A stretch of 64,000 bases of DNA from Fictibacillus macauensis ZFHKF-1 (GTDB lineage Bacteria > Bacillota > Bacilli > Bacillales > Fictibacillaceae): positions 94,776-158,775 of the forward strand of contig NZ_AKKV01000036.1 of assembly GCF_000269865.1 (NCBI RefSeq), in the 5' to 3' direction. Position numbers and translations under genes: made by a program. Shown piece after piece: positions 61,948 through 64,000 of the stretch; within the stretch, counting starts at the first letter, position 1, and each line of letters begins with the position of its first letter. The notes under the pieces are model-generated. The model was not told the DNA's origin, made no database searches, and was given only the letters and a program-made list of their open reading frames with translations.

Positions 61948-62469
61948 ATGATTGAGAAGGACGACCTGCTAATTAGACTTATGAACCATAATGACTTTGA
62001 TGTAATGGTTAAATGGCTAAATGACCAAAGAGTATTAGAATTTTACGAGGAGCCACCTTCAAACTTTGATAAGGTGAAGGAAAAATACGGTCCAAGGATT
62101 GAAGGGAAACATTATGTTATTCCTTGTATTGTAGAATATAAAAATCAACCATTAGGCTATATACAATATTATAAAATTCAGGAAGATGAATTGAAAAAAT
62201 ACGGATTTACTTCAAATCAAAATATCTATGGAATAGACCAATTTATTGGAGAAACTAAATTATGGGGCAAAGGGATCGGTACATCAATGATACTATTGAT
62301 GTTAAATTATCTTAGAAGTAAAGGTGCCTCAAAGGTTGTTTTAGAGGTGAACAAAAATAATAGTAGGGCAATTAAAAGCTACAAGAAATGTGGTTTTAAG
62401 AAGACTAAAGAAATTACCAATGAACTAAACTTGATGGAATGCGATATGACAGGTGTATTATTCAATTAA
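61948..62469 (+). CDS. GNAT acetyltransferase, AAC(6')-like
   Basis: 173 residues. GIDQFIGETKLWGKGIGTSMI near residue 96 and the YGPRI...GYIQYYKI arrangement, with KNNSRAIKSYKKCGFKK at the C-terminal side, match the AAC(6')-Ib-type group of aminoglycoside 6'-N-acetyltransferases and their uncharacterised relatives. Acetyl-CoA would acetylate an amino group; actual drug modification is not shown. ATG 61948 follows TAGGTGAAG. AT-rich relative to its neighbours, so possibly acquired. A terminator follows. Confidence 0.78.
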   Translation: MIEKDDLLIRLMNHNDFDVMVKWLNDQRVLEFYEEPPSNFDKVKEKYGPRIEGKHYVIPCIVEYKNQPLGYIQYYKIQEDELKKYGFTSNQNIYGIDQFIGETKLWGKGIGTSMILLMLNYLRSKGASKVVLEVNKNNSRAIKSYKKCGFKKTKEITNELNLMECDMTGVLFN

Positions 62470-62486
62470 AAAAATTACGATTGAAC

Positions 62487-62525
62487 AAGGGCACTCTAAC
62501 AGCTATGGAGTGCCCTTCCCTTATT
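62487..62525 (+). terminator. Terminator after the GNAT gene
   Basis: AAGGGCACTC (62487-62496) pairs with GAGTGCCCTT (62508-62517), followed by a T-rich run. Confidence 0.8.
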
Positions 62526-62653
62526 TAAAAAATCAACAATATTCTTTAACATAGCTATTTTTAAAAAAAATTAGTTTTGGTGTAACTCTTTTCATCTATT
62601 GAACGACTAATGATATGAAATGAAGAAAACGATGAAAAAAGGAGATGTAAAGA

Positions 62654-63394
62654 GTGAAAAAGGTTGTATCCTTTATACTCGGCTTGGCGCTTTGTTTTGG
62701 ATTATTTGCGCCAATGAGTTTAGCAAAAGTAAATACAGGTAAGGAAGTAGATTGGGCAACCATTTATGCACACGGGAAAGCAGAGCCGGTTGTTTTAAAT
62801 GGTGATGCTATTAGTATGGTAATGAAAAAAGGCTACCGTAAAAGTAAGGATGTTGATTCCATTGAATTCCTCATTCGCGACCAACCGATTACAAATGAAG
62901 ATTTAGAAGATCTAGAAGGTGGTACGTCTTTAACATCGGATAAAGAAACACGCCTCATCGACGACTTCGGTAAAAAGACAAGCAAAAAAGCATACGTAAT
63001 GGTACTATTCGTAAATAGCAGCGGCAAAATCATCGGTCATCAAAACAAAACAGTAACCGTGAACAAACTAGCTGTAACTGCACCAAAAAAGTTACCACAG
63101 CTTACCAACAAAAAGTACGTAACCTACAACAAAAAAGAGAATGCAGTAGAACTAAATTTGAAAGCAGTAAAAACGAGCTTTGCGTTCTACACATTCCATA
63201 CAAGCTTCAATATACTAACACCAGGCAGCGCACTAGCAACTAGCACCCTTAACTTTGAAAAAGAGAAAGTAGCTAGTAACTACTTAGAAGACGGCTGGCA
63301 AAAAGGACATAAAACGTACCATACAATGGTCATCTTATACGATAAAAAAGCACAGCCAGTCGGCTACATTGCATACGACATTAACCGGGGATAA
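62654..63394 (+). CDS. Secreted protein, unknown
   Basis: 246 residues with a signal peptide 1-24 (LAK region) and a Lys-rich beta-strand mature part: VVLNGDAISMVMKKGYRKSKDVDSIEF, AYVMVLFVNSSGKIIGH, and near the C-terminus YHTMVILYDKKAQPVGYIAYDI. The two similar strand pairs (VMVLFVNSSGKIIGH and TMVILYDKKAQPVGY) suggest an internal duplication of a small domain. GTG 62654 follows AAAGGAG. No family recognised. Confidence 0.7.
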   Translation: MKKVVSFILGLALCFGLFAPMSLAKVNTGKEVDWATIYAHGKAEPVVLNGDAISMVMKKGYRKSKDVDSIEFLIRDQPITNEDLEDLEGGTSLTSDKETRLIDDFGKKTSKKAYVMVLFVNSSGKIIGHQNKTVTVNKLAVTAPKKLPQLTNKKYVTYNKKENAVELNLKAVKTSFAFYTFHTSFNILTPGSALATSTLNFEKEKVASNYLEDGWQKGHKTYHTMVILYDKKAQPVGYIAYDINRG

Positions 63395-63410
63395 TTTCCC
63401 GGTTTTTTTG
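63383..63410 (+). terminator. Terminator overlapping the stop codon of the secreted protein
   Basis: AACCGGG (63383-63389) pairs with CCCGGTT (63398-63404), then seven T. The TAA stop lies in the loop. Confidence 0.85.
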
Positions 63411-63495
63411 TTCCATCTGAGAAGTGAAGTAGGATAAAAAGCAAAGAACTTGCACATTCCGGATACAGAAAGATGTGTAAAGCCTATTAATAATG

Positions 63496-63536
63496 AAAAA
63501 AACTAGCAAACATTTTTTTGTGCTTGCTAGTTTCGG
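63496..63536 (-). terminator. Terminator of the gene at the right edge
   Basis: On the minus strand AACTAGCAAGCA pairs with TGTTTGCTAGTT (one G-T), followed by seven T. Confidence 0.78.
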
Positions 63537-63568
63537 AGATTATACGAATAGTAGGTTTGAAGTGCTAC

Positions 63569-64000
63569 TTACTTTTTGAAGTGATTGATTTCCTCGTTAA
63601 TACGAATAGCCGTTTTACTAAGACCATTCAAGTGAGTGAAATAAGTATTGAATAATGTCTTTAATTCTTTTCTGCTGTATGTTGTTTTCTCCAGATCATC
63701 TAGAGAATTTTCTACGATTTTAATTCCTTCAATGTACTCATTCACTTGATCTACTAACTCCATAGAGTCTTTTTTTTCGTTTAAGTGATGATAAAGGGTT
63801 TTGTACTTCTTTTCAATGACGTGTAATTGCCGTTTTTCCTCTTTTAAATAATCAACATTCATTTCCACTTCTTTTTTGTGTGACGTACGATTGATAAAAG
63901 TATAGAGTTGTTTGCCGGCATTAGAAGCCTCATCGGACGAATTTACTGGTATTTCTTTGTTATATTTTTTTACCGAATTTGACATTTCTTTAAGCAAGGT
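63569..64000 (-). CDS. Coiled-coil protein, 5' end outside the window
   Basis: The frame is open to the window edge, so only the C-terminal 143 residues are seen. They are almost wholly helical with heptad patterns (VDYLKEEKRQLHVIEKKYKTLYHHLNEK, IKIVENSLDDLEKTTYSRKELK) and end RINEEINHFKK. The composition resembles YkyA-type putative wall-binding lipoproteins of Bacillus; a signal peptide or lipobox would lie beyond the edge. A terminator follows on the minus strand. Confidence 0.65.
   Translation of the reverse strand, partial: TLLKEMSNSVKKYNKEIPVNSSDEASNAGKQLYTFINRTSHKKEVEMNVDYLKEEKRQLHVIEKKYKTLYHHLNEKKDSMELVDQVNEYIEGIKIVENSLDDLEKTTYSRKELKTLFNTYFTHLNGLSKTAIRINEEINHFKK

Overview
The window looks like chromosome of a low-to-mid GC Gram-positive rod of the class Bacilli, most likely Bacillaceae or a close relative. 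The reasons are AGGAGG-type ribosome binding sites with frequent GTG/TTG starts, T-rich Rho-independent terminators between most units, a T-box leader, a gbsRAB glycine-betaine synthesis locus very like that of Bacillus subtilis, a CYP102A-type P450-reductase fusion, and many secreted Gram-positive proteases and lipoproteins. No rRNA, tRNA, CRISPR array, intact prophage or intact insertion sequence was seen.

Region by region. (1) 0.1-9.1 kb: a nine-gene operon for 4-hydroxyphenylacetate breakdown through the homoprotocatechuate meta-cleavage route (HpaB, HpaD, HpaE, HpaF, two HpaG-type proteins), with a DUF485/sodium-solute symporter pair for uptake and a DapA-family lyase in the place expected for the last aldolase. 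HpaC, HpaH and classical HpaI are not in the window. (2) 9.1-16.4 kb: a secreted NlpC/P60 hydrolase, a metallo-beta-lactamase-fold hydrolase, three tandem paralogous propeller-like surface proteins (the first broken by an in-frame TGA), and a membrane-anchored metallophosphoesterase. (3) 16.4-20.2 kb: gbsR divergent from gbsA-gbsB (choline to glycine betaine). (4) 20.3-22 kb: T-box-controlled ilvA. (5) 22-32.7 kb: a V8-like serine protease next to a paralogue that has lost the whole catalytic triad, a tiny secreted-peptide ORF, pyruvate oxidase, two subtilisin paralogues flanking D-serine dehydratase and an aldose-epimerase-like protein, and a SUFU-domain protein.

(6) 32.7-44.6 kb: a lipoprotein, a decayed transposase-like remnant, isochorismatase-like hydrolase, thioesterase, EamA transporter, a LysR/MFS divergent pair, another MFS exporter, several small membrane proteins, formimidoylglutamase, and a tandem pair of paralogous membrane proteins. 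(7) 44.6-50.8 kb: the P450 fusion divergent from a nitrilase-family hydrolase, then an ABC-F protein behind a structured leader that reads as a transcription attenuator with an upstream ORF. (8) 50.8-57.2 kb: an AT-richer island with a propeller-like lipoprotein, a three-gene ABC exporter, an IS21 transposase remnant, and a secreted protein carrying eleven His-His-Lys-Lys-Lys-type repeats. (9) 57.3-64 kb: a DUF2785 protein and a threonine-aldolase-like enzyme, an ECF sigma / PadR-like / HAAS-SEDS operon with its own ECF-type promoter, an NTF2-like pseudogene, a GNAT acetyltransferase, a secreted protein and the 3' part of a coiled-coil gene.

The most notable signals are the attenuator with alternative pairings in front of the ABC-F gene, the sigma-PadR-SEDS operon, the protease/pseudoprotease pair, the His/Lys repeat protein and the DapA-like lyase in the hpa operon.
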